The position numbers and the translations under genes are program-made. 64,000 nt of DNA from Coniferiporia sulphurascens (lineage: Eukaryota; Basidiomycota; Agaricomycetes; Hymenochaetales; Hymenochaetaceae). Below the pieces are notes generated by a model. It was not told where the DNA came from and did no database searches. It was given only the letters and a program-made list of their open reading frames with translations. The DNA is taken from positions 2,170,001 to 2,234,000 of the forward strand of contig NBBA01000003.1 of NCBI GenBank assembly GCA_002794785.1. Reading direction: 5' to 3'. Positions 42,185 through 54,293 of this stretch are shown here, piece by piece (positions within the stretch are counted from its first letter, which is position 1; every line of letters begins with the position of its first letter).

Positions 42185-43169
42185 GGACATTCAGTCTACG
42201 ACACCGCCCAACACCTTCTACAGATAGTGGAGAATGCCCATGCGAAGGGCCTGGTGTGCTCAGTACTAGCCATTGACATACAGGGGTTTTTCGACTCGGT
42301 TCACCCCCGCCTCTTCCACCAGCAACTGTTGGAACTCCAGTGCCCGCCAGATATGGCGGACTGGTGTCTCTCCTTCATGATGGATTGACAGGTCGCAGTC
42401 GCCTTCAATGGCACCACCCTCCCAACCACCCCAAAACCCGACCTCGGCACCCCTCAAGGATCACCTGTCTCCCCCATCTTATCAACAATTTTTGCGGGAG
42501 TGGTCCTCTGGCGCTTTCGACAAGCCGGCACCACTGCGCTCACATACGTTGATGACCACTTACTAATATGTGTCGGCCCCTCAGTAATGTCCAATTGCCG
42601 CCGACTCGCTGATGCATATCACCAACTCGATGGCCTCTTTGGTGACATCGGCCTCAACATCGAAGCCGCCAAAACAGAGGCACTCCATTTTCACCCACCT
42701 TGGCGCCGAGTCGGCTATCATGGCTGGGAAACCGCCAGGATTCAAATCGACCCCAACACCCTTATCCGACCCTCCCATCCACTTAGGTGGCTCGGGATTT
42801 GGTGGGACCCAGGCCTGACCTTCAAGCCCCACGTAGAGAGAATGCGCTCTAAGGGGCTATCCACCCTCGCTGCTCTCCGCATCCTAGGTAACACTGAACG
42901 CGGAGTATCGGCCCTCCTCCTTCGGTGACTGTACACCAGCTGCATCTGCTCCATCTTAGCATGGGGCGCCCCAGTATGGTACCATGGCCGCCGCCAAAAA
43001 ACCCTAATTAACCGCCTCCAGTCTGCGCAGAACATGGCCTGCCGGTGGATACTAGGCGTCTACAAGGGCGCCTCTCCTTTCTCTATGAATTTCTTATGCT
43101 CAGTCCCTCCCCTCTCTTTTTACTTTGAATATCTAAAAATGTCCCATTCCCTATGCCTATGGTGCACTC
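42185..43169 (+). pseudogene. H piece 3: central and C-terminal RT
   Basis: Resumes H ORF2: GHSVYDTAQHLLQIVENAH, IDIQGFFDSVHP, LGTPQGSPVSPILSTIFAG, ALTYVDDHLLIC (catalytic YVDD intact), LRWLGIWWDPGLTF, RILGNTERG and YKGASPFSMNF. Stops at 42387 (MMD-stop-QV) and 42926 (LLLR-stop-LYT) are in arginine positions. The piece ends at TATGGTGCACTC (43158-43169), repeated as TATGGCGCACTC at 52616-52627 behind B1. Confidence 0.87.
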
Positions 43170-43499
43170 TTTTTTTTTTTTTTTTTTAAATTTATTATTC
43201 CTACTGAGCTACACAATACACCTGTGGCCCCAGAGGGGCCGCCTGTAAACTACTTAACTACTGAGGCGCCCGTCATCGCTCATCAAGTGAAACTGGGCAG
43301 GGCGCATGCCTCCAAGGAGGCCTAGTGAACTTACATGCCCTATTAAGGGGAAAAGGGAGATGAAAGAGGGGGGCATACATATTGCAACTACAGAGAGCCA
43401 GAACAAGTCGAAACGAGGTCAGGAAAAAGAGTCCCTTAGAAGCGGAAAGGAGTGGCTGCGATTGCCATAGAAGAAACTGGTGGGGAATCCGAAGGGCAG
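43170..43499 (-). other. B-family 3' UTR and tail (B1)
   Basis: 3' UTR without an ORF. Minus-strand order: a CTCC/GGAGG hairpin (near 43305-43320), CCCAGTTTCACTTGATGAGC, a GGCCCC/GGGGCC hairpin (near 43223-43243), GCTCAGTAGGAATAATAAAT and an A-run. It differs from the A end in sequence but keeps two GC hairpins and the GGAATAAT terminus. Confidence 0.78.
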
Positions 43500-45143
43500 T
43501 CACAAGTCAAAGGGAAATGGGGGGAGCATACCTGAGAGCTCCAAAAGGGCCGGGTCTGTGTCCTGAGTCCTGGATCCTAGCAACCTGCACATGTAACCCC
43601 TGAGGGTGTCCAAGTCTAGGTTGTTGTCAGTGGGGAGACCGTCCAATTCCATGGCTGCAAAAGCTAGGCGAATCGCCCCTGCCGTGTGGTTGGATATCTG
43701 GTTAAGGTGCCCTGTAAGGCATAGCCAGCGCCTTAGGACCAGGAGGTGGTTTTTGTCTGCCCATTCCATGTGGTGGACAGGGGGGGGGTCGCTTTTTGGC
43801 CAGACATGTTGTATCCAGGGTTGGAATGTTTCACATCTGCCGAGGATATGGGAGGTTGATTGTGCCGGCCAGGGAGGGTGGTTGTGCCACCGGCAGTGGG
43901 AAATCAGGCCATGTCTGTGTCAGTAGGTTGAGTCGAAGCTCAGCCAGTAACCCCCATAGGGACCAGCGCGACAGAGGACCTGCACCACTGCAGTGAGTTC
44001 TGAGCAGGGGTGGTCGACTGAGATTGTGACTAGCTTTCTTGGTCATCGTGTAGGGGGCCCGTTTACTGCCAAGTACTTGTCAGCGGTGGAGGCCAGGGGG
44101 CGGGCAAGCTGAAGGGCCCAGCGGTCGCTAAGTGTGTGGGTCGCAACTTCCTTCAGGGCAGAGATAGAGGGGACCAGGGAAGACAGGGGAAGCTCAGTTG
44201 CTAGCTTTGCCTTGGAGTCCGCCCATTCATTCCTGGGGATGTTCTCATGACCTGGGCACCATCGGAAATGAACGGTGAGATTCGGGAACGAGTCGAGAAG
44301 GGTCTCGACCCCTGCCTTCCAAAGGGGGAGGAGCTGGGCCCCCGAAGCGGAGGGCCAGGTGCGGAACAGGCCAATTGCTGTCAGTGAGTCGGAGAGGAAG
44401 TAAATCTCTTGGACATCTGGTAGTACTTGCTGGAGTCGGCCCGTGGCCCAGCCAGGAGCAGTTGCCAGTGAGAAGATTTCGGCGTCTGTTGCTGTGGCGC
44501 ATGTGGGGGAGGCGAGCCAGAGGGAGGCGATTTGGAGTTCTCCCTTCATGCCACAGATGGCTGAACCTGAGGTGTTGCCGATGCATGATCTGTCTGTGAA
44601 CACCTGTAGGGAAGAATTGGTGCAGAGGGCCTGGGCCTGGGCGACATAGGAGTCGCGCATTTCCAAGGACACTGGCTGCCTGGGGGCTTTGAAGACGATT
44701 CATCCTTGACCAAAGGCAAGGGGGTCCGTCCAGGGGGGGTGCGTGTACACTGGGATCCGTTGGACTCTGGGGATGCGGACCTGCAGCGAAAGGGAGAAAG
44801 GAGTGTTAGCATTAGGATTGAACTTTTTCTGTCCTACATGGTGGGGGGTGCGCCATAGGCACAGGGCATGAGTGGTCTTTAAATATTCGAGATAAGCGAA
44901 GAAAGGGGGGGTGGAGCAAAGGAAATTTGTAGAGTGAGGAGACGCGCCCTTATAGATGCCTAATATCCAATGGCAAGCCATGTTCTGCACGGCCTGTAGT
45001 CAGTTGACCAGGGTTTTTTGCTGGCGTCCATGATACCATACTGGTGCACCCCACGTTAGGACAGTGCGCACGCAGGCAGTGTAAAGACGGCGGAGGTGGA
45101 TGGCTGAAAGTCCCCGCTCAGTGTTGCCGAGTATGTGGAGGGC
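43500..45143 (-). pseudogene. B1 ORF2 C-terminal half: RT end, RNase H, C-terminus
   Basis: Minus strand from 45143: ALHILGNTERGLSAIHLRRL, AVQNMACHWILGIYKGAS (44990-44700) and the linker (FFAYLEYLKTTHALCLW, KFNPNANTPFSLSLQV). RNase H 44672-44043 (FTDRSCIGNTSGSAIC with an Arg inserted at the usual Gly, AEIFSLATAPGW, LSDSLTAIGLF, PGHENIPRNEWAD). C-terminus to 43500 (LSGMLPPFPFDL). The sequence is distinct from A copies, matching B2 best. Confidence 0.82.
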
Positions 45144-45453
45144 TTTTTTTTAATTTTAATTATTCCTGCAGTATTACATAATTACAAGCTGCCCCCCCCG
45201 AAGGGGGGGCCCTAACTACCTAACAACAGAGGCGCCCATCATTGCACAATGCACGAAACTGGGCGGGGGCCCTGCTCCCCAGGGGGAGCCAGAGTGGGGA
45301 GGGCCCCTATTAGTAAGTACTTGGAAAGAGGAAGGAATATGTGTCACTACGGCCAAGCCAAACGGACGACATCAGGCAAAAGGGGGTAGCTTAGAATTGG
45401 AAAGGGATGACAAGCGCGCTGGCCAGGACATATGCGGGAGAGTCCGAAAGGCA

Positions 45454-48400
45454 GTCATAGATCAGAGGGAAAGGGAGGAAGCGCACCTGAAAGCTCCAAT
45501 AGAGCCGGGTCTGGGTCCTGAGTACAGGGTCCAAGCATACAACTCATGTATTCCTAGAGGAGGTCCAAGTCCATATCTTTGTCGGTCAGGTGCCCCTCAA
45601 GTTCCATCATGGCGAAAGCCAGGCGGATGGCGGCTGAGGTGCAGTCAGAGAAGCGGTTGAGGTGCCCTGTCAGCTTAAGCCAGCGGCACAAAATCTGAAG
45701 GTGGTTTTCATTGGCCCACTCAGCATGGTGGGTTGGAAGTGGGTCACAGGGGGGCCAGACCTTGCAGATCCAGGGTCGGAAAGTGCGACATCCACCCAAG
45801 ACATGGGTGGTCGACTGGGCTGGCCAGGGGGGGTGGTTATGCCATTGGCAGTGCGAGATCAGGCCGTGCCTGTGTCAGTAGGCTGAGTCAAAGCTCAGCC
45901 AGTAACCCCCGTAGGGACCGGCATGGCATAGAACCTGGGCGACTGCAGAGAGCTCCTGGTGGGGGTGGTCGACCGACTGTGTCATGAGCTTTTGGGGATG
46001 GTGAGAAGGGGTGCCGCTGACAGCTAAGTATTTGTCGGCTGTTGAGGTGAGGGGGTGGGCGAGAGAGAGGGTCCATTGCTCCATGAGGGTGTTGACGGCG
46101 GTCTCTTTCAACACAGAAATGGAGGGTGTGAGGGGAGACGGGGGGAGATTTGTTGCAAACTTTGCCTCATGGTCAGCCCATTCATTCCCTGGGATGTCGG
46201 AGTGACCCGGACACCAGACAAAGTGAATGGAGAGAGCCGGGTATGAGTCCAAGAGAGTCTGGACCCCTGCCTTCCATTGGTGTAGGAGATGTGCGCCTGG
46301 AACTGGCGCCCATGTGCAGATCAGGTGGAGTGCCGTCAGCAAATCCAACAGAAAAAAGATGTCGGATGCGACAGGCAGGAGCTCCCATAGGTGGTGTGCT
46401 GCCCAGCTTGGTGTGGAGGTGAGAGAAAAGATTTCCGCATCTGTAGCTGTAGCACAGGTGGGGGAGGCTAGTCGGCATGACTTGAGGTGGGTCAGGCCTT
46501 CCATGGTGCAGACAGCTGAGCCAGACTTTGAGCTGATGCAGGAGCCATCGGTGAAAATCTGGAGGTGGGGGAGGGTGCTCAGGGAGTGTGTGGTGGCCAC
46601 AAATTCCTTGCAGGTATCTTCGCTGACCGGAGTGATAGGAGTGGCAAATGAGACTCAACCATTTGTAAATGCCAGAGGATCCATCCATGGGGGATGAGTG
46701 TATGCAGGGACCAGTTGTACCCGAGGAACCCAGGCCTGCAGAGAAGTGGAAAAGGGATGGTTAGTTACAGTTTTATAGTATCATTTTCTACCAACGGAGT
46801 GCGGGGTATGCCAGAGGCAAAGAGAATGGAGAGTCTTAGCATATTCAAAATAGTAAGAAAGAGGGGGAAGGGAACAAAGAAAATTTGTGGAGAAGGGGGA
46901 GGCACCTTTGTAGACGCCCAGAATCCATCTACATGCTGTGTTTTGCACAGCTTGTAGGTGGCTCACTAGAGTTTTTTGGCACCGGCCATGATACCAAACC
47001 GGGGCGCCCCATGTAAGAATGGAGCAGACGCAGGTGGTGTACAGTCAATGGAGGAGGAGGGCCGAAATTCCACGTTCCATGTTACTGAGAATGCGGAGGG
47101 TGGCAAGCATGGAGAGGCCCTTGGAGCGCATGCGCTCTACGTGAGCCTTGAAAGTGAGGGTGGGGTCCCACCATATTCCCAGCCAGTGAAGTGGGATAGA
47201 GGGTCGGATTAGCATGGTGGGGGCAACCCAGACTCTGGCGGTGTCCCAGTCGGTGTATGTGGCTGAGTGGTGTCAGGGTGGGTGAAAGTGTTGGCACTCC
47301 ATTTTGGCAGCTTTGATGTTGAGACTGATGGTGCCGAAGTGGGCATTGAGTTGGTGGTAGGCATTAGACAATTGCTGGCAGTTGGATGCCATGCTGGGTC
47401 CGATGCACACTAGGAGGTGGTCGTTGACATATGCAAGGGCGGTGGTACTGGTTTGGTGGAATTTCCAGAGGACCACGCCCGCGAATATGGTTGAGAGGAT
47501 CGGGGACACCAGCGACCCTTGAGGGGTGCCGAGGTTGGGTTTCTGGGCTGTTGGGAAGGTGGTGCCATCAAAAGCAATGGCTACCTGCTGGTCCGTCATG
47601 AAGGACAGACACCAGTCTGCCATGTCAGGCGGACAGTGGAGGTCCAGTAGTTGGTGGTGAAGGAGTTGCAGGTGGACCGAGTCGAAGAAGCCTTGTATGT
47701 CAACTGCTAGGACCGAACATACACGGCCCTCAGCATGGGTGCGCTCCGCAATCTGTAAGAGGTGTTGGGCGGCATTGTAGATGGAATGTCCTTGACACCC
47801 CCTGTATTGGTTAGGTGGCAGCCACTCTCTTGTGTTAGCAAGGAACTGGAGCCTGTTAGCTATGATTTTCTCGAGGAGTTTCCCTAAGGTCTCCTCGAGG
47901 GTAATGGGCTGGTATGAGTGTGGCGAAAAGGGGTCCTTCTTATTTGGCTTCCTGAGCATCACCACTTTTGCCACCCGCCAGCACTTGGGGTGGTGCCCCA
48001 TGCACAGACAGTCATTGAAAAGGGCGAGGATCTCTTTGGGGTAAGCATCTACTACCCATTTGAGAGGGCAGTATCCGATCCCTGAGAGGCCCGGGGCCGA
48101 CAAGTTGGAGGTGTCGGACAGTGCCCCCATGAGCTCTGTAAGGAGGATGGGCAGGCAGCTGGTTGGGGAGGGGGGGGCGGCATGTCGGCTGCTTGTTGGG
48201 GTGGTGGGGGCATGAAGAAGGTGGTGTGGAAGAGCTCACCTTTCTCATTGTCCGATTGAGTGAAGGAGCTGTCGCATTTTTTGAGTGAGGGGACTGGGGT
48301 GGGATGGTTGCCAAGGCCTTGTTTGGCCCAGCTCCAGATGTTGGAGGCATCTGCTTGGTCTGCCTGCTCGGCATAAAAATTTCGCTTTGCCACCCAGATG

Positions 48401-49492
48401 CCTCGCTTGAATGCGCGACAGGCTGCTGACCATTGAAGGGGGGTGGGGGCCACTGCTATTGCCTGGAGGAGCGATTTGCAGGTTGGGGTCCACCATGGGA
48501 CCTCCATTTTTGACGGCTTACTGATTCTGGTGAAGGGGGCGAGGGCCACGGTCATGGAGTCGACTATGGCCTTCGCTTTGGTATTGAGGGTGAAGGTGTC
48601 ATCTGCTTGTTGTAGGAAGGCGGCTTTGAGTAGTGGGAAGGCTATGTCAGTCCATTCCTCCTTGTCTGCTGGTGTGAGCCGGCGGGTTTTGACTGTAGGA
48701 GGTGGGGGCCGGGACGGCAAGGACCAGCATAGGATGGCATGGTCGGACAGGGTGGAGGTGGTTGATGTGCCTGAATCTAGAATTGGGTCTGGGTTTATCG
48801 CGGGGGGGGACCAGATCATGTCAATTGGGCACCGATGACGATTGTTGATGGGCCTAGAGTCAGAGTCTGGTAGGTGGGCTGGCGTGAGGCTGTGCTCCCG
48901 GAAGAAGTCATCAAGAGGTTGTGCTCTCAAGTCCTCCTGCCGTGAAGCGAGGAGTTCAGACCACAAGTGGTGGTGACGATTAAAGTTGCCTGCCACCAGT
49001 AGAGTGGAGGCCAGAGCCGGTGGGATTTTAAAGAGGAAAGACTCACCGGGGTAGAGGGGGGTGGCAGTGGTGCAGTCTGGTGCATGCATACCGTAAAAGT
49101 TGCAGAGGTGGATCATCCGTTGGGAATGGATTTCGATGGTGAGAACGTCGGTGCTGGAGGATGTGGCGCCCAGGACAGACCAGGTGGTGGATGGGATGGT
49201 CCAGGACAGACCAGGTGGTGGATGGGATGGTCCAGGATACGTATGTGACTACCCTTGGCTGGGTGGCTGGGGGAAGCATGGCTATGTAGCCAGGGAGGGA
49301 TGGGACATTGAGTACTGGCATGCCAGCCGGGTTGGTAAGTGAGGGCTGGAGGCCTATCTGGTACCAGGGCGGTTCCTGGATCAAGAGGATAGTGGGTGGG
49401 GATGGGTCAGTGGTAAGGATCAGAATAAGGGAATGGACCGTGGCTAGAGAGCGGGTGGCATTCCACTGAAGAATAGAGATGTCTCTATTCAT
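45454..49492 (-). pseudogene. L4' ORF2, same defects as L4
   Basis: ATG at 49492 overlapping the ORF1 stop. EN pieces 49492-49043 and 49116-48052, RT 48130-47273 with YVND, RT end 46966-46781, RNase H 46600-45875 and the C-terminus from 45799. All frames correspond residue for residue to L4. It shares the 31-bp duplication at 49173-49234. Confidence 0.85.
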
Positions 49493-51510
49493 TGGTCCTC
49501 CATTGTTTTGTCTTCAGGTCCCTCAACTGCCTCTAGGATCTGGCAGAATCGCCATTTCTTGGGGCATTGAGGGAGGGTGGTGGGGTGGTCACCTTTGCAG
49601 TTCATGCAGTAGCAAGGGTGAGGGCACTGGTCGCCCTTGATGGCTTCAGAGGCGCAGGATGCACAGGACTTACGGTGGTTGTGGGATAAGTGTCCCCCTC
49701 CGCAGTCCGCGCAGCAGGGCTGGGCGTGGCAGCCTTTCGTCCCATGGCCTAGGCCCTGACAGCGCTCACATTGGGTGAGGCTGGGGCAATAGGGTGGGAC
49801 CGAGAGGGATAGGGCAGAGCCAAACAGCCAAACTTGTGGGCACTTTAGGAGTTGCGCACGGATTGAGCCATCTGGGTTGGAGAAGGAGAATGCCATGGGG
49901 CACTTCTGGAGGGTCGGGAGGTGATCCTCCGTGGCGGCAAAGTGGGGGTCAACAATGAAGTCGAGGGGGTGGAGTGCCAGATTGTTCCGGATTTCGGCCA
50001 TGAGGGCCTTTGGGGATATGGTGTGGCTGTTCTGGCCAAAGAGATAGTCCACACATGGCACCATGGAGATGTGGAGGGAGGACCAGGGGCAGACACGGAT
50101 GGGGGTGAGGGTGAACTGGGCAGAGATTTGGTCGGCCGTCATGGATAAACACCTGTCACGCATATGGGCCACAAACACCACTGAGTGGCAATCAATGATC
50201 GTGTCGGTAGCAGGAGAGGCAGAGGCGGGTCACTTGGCGAAAGAGGTCACAAGGTTCCCCTTCACATTGAAGGAGGATGCGAGAACCATGACCCGGTCAG
50301 CAGTGGGTAGGGAGGAGAAGAACTCACATGCTGTGGCTGTGAGGCGCATAGCTGGGAGCTGCAGCTCAGTCTTGGGGATGATGACTGGGATGAGGACCAG
50401 GGTTGGGTCCTTGGCATAGACCAGGGGTGGGGGCAGGACCTGGCATTGCTTTTTCTTCTTTTTGTGAGTTACCATTGTGAAGGTGGTACCCGGGGTCGGA
50501 GCGGCAGGGTTGGGGTTGGCAGCTGTAGGTGGGGCTGGGGCTGCCGCCACCTGGGCATAGGATGTTGGTGCCACTGTGATGGAAGCCTGGGTGGTGGTGG
50601 TGGTGGGGGCCTGGGGGGCCTGGGGTGTGGGCCGGTTGACCAGGGTTGAGACCTGTCGGGAGATGGAGGCAACCTCTGTGGACAGCTGTTTGACAATATT
50701 AGTCAGCACAGCCACATCTGGTGACACATTAGCGGTTCCGGGGGTCCTGGTAAGGGCAGAGGGTTGGGTGACAGTGTTCGGGGTCCTTTGTTGGGGGCGA
50801 GCCGGGGCGAAGGGCACTGGCAGGGTGGCTTCTGCCCCCCCCCTTGCAATGTTGTAGGCCATCTCAATGTTGCATGAGATGATGTGTTGGGGGTCCTTCT
50901 TGTCCCTCAAAACACCGGTGATGGTTCGTTGGACGTTCCAAAGGAGGTCGCCCACAAACTTAGCCGCTGCTCAGTCAATCTCTTCGGGATTGTAGCAATG
51001 GGTCTTCCTGTCGAAGTCCTCTAGTGCTCGGGAAATGGCGTACATGAAACCTGACATGTGCGGTTCGAACTGAGCTCGGGGGCGGGGTCGGGGGGTGTGC
51101 GGGGACAGGTTTTCGGATGACCTCTTATTGGTGAGTGGTGGCGAGGGTGTGTGTGGGTTCTCGAGGATGTCTTCCATTTCGCCCTGCTCGTTGGAGCTGG
51201 CCGGGGGGTTGGAGCCTTCAGAGGGGGGGCGGCTGACATGCTCAAACATATGGGTGAACTCCGTGTTCAAGACTCCAATGACGGGGGATGGGGCGAGATG
51301 GAGCGCGTCTGGGGACGACGCTGGTAGGCCTGGGTCGATTTGGGCGGGGGTGGGGGTCATACCGTGCAAAGCGGCAGCTATGTTGCCAGCGGCCACCCAG
51401 TTGGCGGCGGCCCTGGCGGCCCTGTTGGCATCAGTGCTGGCCGATGAGGGAGGTGGGAGGGGTGGTCGAGTCGAGCATAGAGCATTCCTGTATCCACTGG
51501 GGTTCGACAT
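49489..51510 (-). pseudogene. L4' ORF1, same two stops as L4
   Basis: Minus-strand frame from ATG 51510 to TGA 49491-49489. Stops mirror those of L4 (near 50973 and 50232). Knuckles CERCQGLGHGTKGC and CCADCGGGHLSHNHRKSC are preserved. The ATGA overlap with ORF2 is at 49489-49492. Confidence 0.86.
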
Positions 51511-51568
51511 GGGGGAGTTTTAGCTGCCCACACTAGTCGATGGTGGTGGTTACTGGTCAAGAAGGATG

Positions 51569-52615
51569 GTTGAGAGGATCGGTGAGACTGGTGACCCCTG
51601 GGGGGTGCCGAGGTCGGGTTTGGGTGCTGTTGGTAAGGTTGTGCCATCGAAGGAGACGGCCACTTCCCTGTTCATCATGAAGGAGAGACACCACACTGCC
51701 ATGTCCGGCGGGCATCCCATCTCCACCAGCTGATGGTGGAGTCGTTTCGGGTGTATTGAGTCGAAAAAGCCCTGTATGTCCACCGCTAGGATGGAACAGA
51801 CGAGGCCTTTCGCATGTGCGCCTTCAATGATCTGTAATAGGTGCTGGGCGGCGTCGTAGACCGAATGGCCCTGACATCCCCCATACTGGTTAGGTGGCAG
51901 CCAGTTCCTTGCGTTAGCAAGGTACTGGAGCCTGTTAGCAATCATTTTCTCGAGTAACTTGCCCATGGTTTCCTCGAGGGTGATGGGGCGATAGGAGCGG
52001 GGGGAGAAGGGGTCTTTCTTGTTTGGCTTCCATAGCATTACGACTTTTGCCATCCGCCAGCAGGCCGGGTGGTGGCCCAGTCGCAGGCAGTTGTTGAAAA
52101 GCGCAAGTACCTCGTCCAGATAGGCCTCCACCACCCATTTAAGGGGGCGGTACCCGATCCCTGAAGGGCCTGGAGCTGACAAGTTAGATGTATCGGCCAG
52201 TGCTCCTGTAAGCTCTGAGAAGAGTAGCGGCAGAGCAGCTGGAGTAGGGGGAGGCAGGTGTCCAAGGCCCGCTGCCAGGAGGGGGGGGTGGGAAGAAGGT
52301 AGAGCGAAACAGTTCACCTTTTTCCTCATCCATCTGGGTGAAGGTGCCATCCGCCCGTTTGAGTGAGGGGACTTGGGTGGGGCGGACGCCTAGGCCATGT
52401 TTGGCCCATGCCCAGATGTTAGAGGGGTCGGCCTCTGATGCCTGTTCCGAGTAGTAGTTCCGCTTCGCAGCTCTGATGCCTCTCTTGAAGGCACGCCTTG
52501 CTGCTGATTTTGTGGTTGGTGTTGGGGTGTGGTGAATCGCATTCAACAGGTCCCGGCAGTTGGACGACCACCATGGGACTGCTGTCTTCGATGGAGACCT
52601 GATTGTGGTGAAGGG
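51569..52615 (-). pseudogene. B1 ORF2 N-terminal RT part
   Basis: From 52615: TAVPWWSSNCRDLLNAIHH, RRAFKRGIRAAKRNYYSEQ, WAWAKHGLGVRPTQVP, then a frame change and RT in 52350-51550 (AKVVMLWKPNKKD, SYRPITLEETMGKLLEK, NQYGGCQGHSVYDAAQHLLQ, VDIQGFFDSIHP, FDGTTLPTAPKP, GTPQGSPVSPILST). It stops at the L4' 5' end before the YVDD box. Divergent from A copies (EEQASEADPSN, MMNREVAVS). Confidence 0.78.
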
Positions 52616-54293
52616 TATGGCGCACTCCCCACTCTATTGGCCGCAAACGGTTCCATAATGTAACTAATAGACCTTTTTCCCTTTCTCTGCAGGTCCGAGT
52701 ACCCCGGGTACAACCGGTCCCTGCATACACACACCCCCCATGGACGGATCCCCAGGCCTTTACAGATGGACGGGTCACCTTCACCCTCCCCTCCCTCCTG
52801 GTCACAAGCGGCATGCACAAAGAATTTGTGCAGGCCGCCCTAGACCTCAGCACCACCTCCCACCTCCAGGTCTTTATGGATGGCTCCCGCATCGGTACAG
52901 CCTCAGGATCCACTATCTGCGCCATGCTCGGCCGAACCAGACTCTGGTCTCGCCGACTCACCTCCCCCACCTGCGCCACAGCCACAGACACGGAAATTTT
53001 TTCTCTCGCCACTGCCCTGGGCTGGGCCGTGCACCACCTCCACCCTCACCTGCCTGTCGCATCAGACCTGTTTTTCCTGTCTGATTCGCTGATGGCATTA
53101 AACCTTTTCCGCAGCTGGGCCACCGTGCCGGGTGCCCATCTCCTCCACCTTTGGAAGGTGGGGGTCGAGACTCTTCTGGACTTGCATCCAGGCCTTACCA
53201 TTCATTTTGTGTGGTGTCCAGGGCACTTGGACATCCCGGGAAACGAATGGGCAGATGACGAAGCGAAACTCGCCATGGAGCTCCCCCCTCGCAACTTGTG
53301 CCCTCCATATCCGCCCTAAAGGAAGTGGCCACCAAGACTCTGGTTGAACGGTGGACGCTGTCCCTAGCCTGCCCTCTAGCCTCCACAGCTGACAAATACT
53401 TGGCAGTACATGGCATCCCATCACGTCACCTGTGGAAGCTGCTCACCCACTCCATGGATCACCCCTGCCACCACCTATCTGCAGTAGCACAGGTCCTCTG
53501 TCACGCCAGTCCCTACGGGGGCTACTGGCTGAGCTTCGACTCAGCCTACCGACACAGGCATGGCCTGATCTCCCACTGCAGGTGGCACAACCACCCACCA
53601 TGGCCAGCGCAAACGACCGCCCACATCTTGGGCGGGTGTTCCACCTTCCAACCCTGGATTCGGTGCATCTGGCCAACCAAAACCCCCCTCCCTGCCCACC
53701 ACTCAGAATGGGCAGAGGAAAACCGTATACCGGTTCTGCACCGTTGGCTTAGGCTGACGGGGCACCTGAACCGCCTTTCAGACAGAACCACAGGTGCCAT
53801 CCGCTTGGCATTCGCCGCAATGGAGCTAGACGGCTACCCCACCAACGAGGACATGGACTTGGACCTCCTTAGGGAATACATGCGTTGTATGCTCGGACCA
53901 CATACCCAGGACTCGGACCCAGCTCTCTTGGAGCTTTCAGGTATGCTCCCACCCTTTCTCTCTGACTTGTGACCGCCTTTCGGACTCCTCATTGTATGTC
54001 CTGGCCGGTGCTCTCACCCCCCCATTCTCCATTCTAAACTACTTCCTTTGCCTGCACTCATCTGCTTGGTTTCGTCATAGCGATATGTATTCCTCCCTCT
54101 TTCCAATGTTGATCTACTAATAGGGGCCCTTCCCACTCTGGCACCCTTCGGGGAGCAGGGCCCCCGCCCAGTTTTGTGCATTGTGCGATGACGGGCACCT
54201 CTGTTGTTACGTAGTTAGGGCCCCCCCTTCGGGGGGGCAGCTTGTAATTATGTAATACTGCAGGAATAATAATTTTAAAAATAAAATAAAAAA
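52616..54293 (+). mobile_element. A LINE H, piece 4: RNase H, C-terminus, 3' UTR, tail
   Basis: Starts with the duplication TATGGCGCACTC and continues H as PHSIGRKRFHNVTNRPFSLS. Hairpin II lies at 54220-54238 with TTC at the tip. The terminal block TACTGCAGGAATAATAAT is followed by a tail to 54293. The next base begins B2 (GCCCTTCAAATCC). Confidence 0.88.
52628..53972 (+). pseudogene. H ORF2 RNase H and C-terminal region
   Basis: RNase H: LQVFMDGSRIGTASGSTIC, TEIFSLATALGW, LSDSLMALNLF and PGHLDIPGNEWADDEAKL. All four acidic motifs are present. One frameshift near 53300 moves to the frame 53298-53972: SISALKEVATKTLVERW, HGLISHCRWHNHPPW, ILGGCSTFQPWI, LSGMLPPFLSDL, stop 53970-53972. With pieces 1-3, H carries three stops and this frameshift. 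It is one of the least decayed copies here. Confidence 0.86.

Larger units (their letters stand above)
45144..51568 (-). mobile_element. Full-length A LINE L4' (inverted twin of L4)
   Basis: Identical in every readable frame to L4 but on the minus strand, inside B1. 5' end at 51568, tail at 45144-45163. The 5' flank is B1 RT (PILST, CCGATCCTCTCAAC) and the 3' flank is B1 RT about 0.4 kb further on (GCCCTCCACATACTC), so there is no target duplication and a stretch of target is missing. It shares the L4 stops and its 31-bp tandem duplication (49173-49234), which implies copying from L4 or from the same source. Confidence 0.88.
45148..51568. repeat. Palindrome 2, right arm
   Basis: Inverted partner of 35756-42176. 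The inner end is in the tail (TTTTAATTTTAATTATTCC). Beyond it the flanks are unrelated: B1 RT on this side and H RT on the other. The outer end equals the LINE 5' end. Confidence 0.92.
43170..52615 (-). mobile_element. B-family LINE B1, 5' truncated, with L4' inside
   Basis: The B-type 3' end (minus: CTCAGTAGGAATAATAAATTT and A-run) is at 43170. The 5' truncation at 52615 lies in the EN/RT linker (SPSKTAVPWWSS). The duplication TATGGYGCACTC on both sides (one mismatch) makes the whole a single insertion in H. Own sequence is 43170-45143 and 51569-52615, with L4' between. About 0.4 kb of B RT is missing at the L4' site. Attribution of the 51569-52615 part to family B rests on this bracket, since no other B RT N-terminus is available here. 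Confidence 0.78.

Noticed and set aside
51569..54293. 5' inversion of one LINE by twin priming (minus-strand RT followed by plus-strand RNase H)
   Set aside because: The duplication TATGGYGCACTC at 43158-43169 and 52616-52627 shows instead that 43170-52615 is a separate minus-strand B LINE inserted into H, and H reads through in frame once it is removed.
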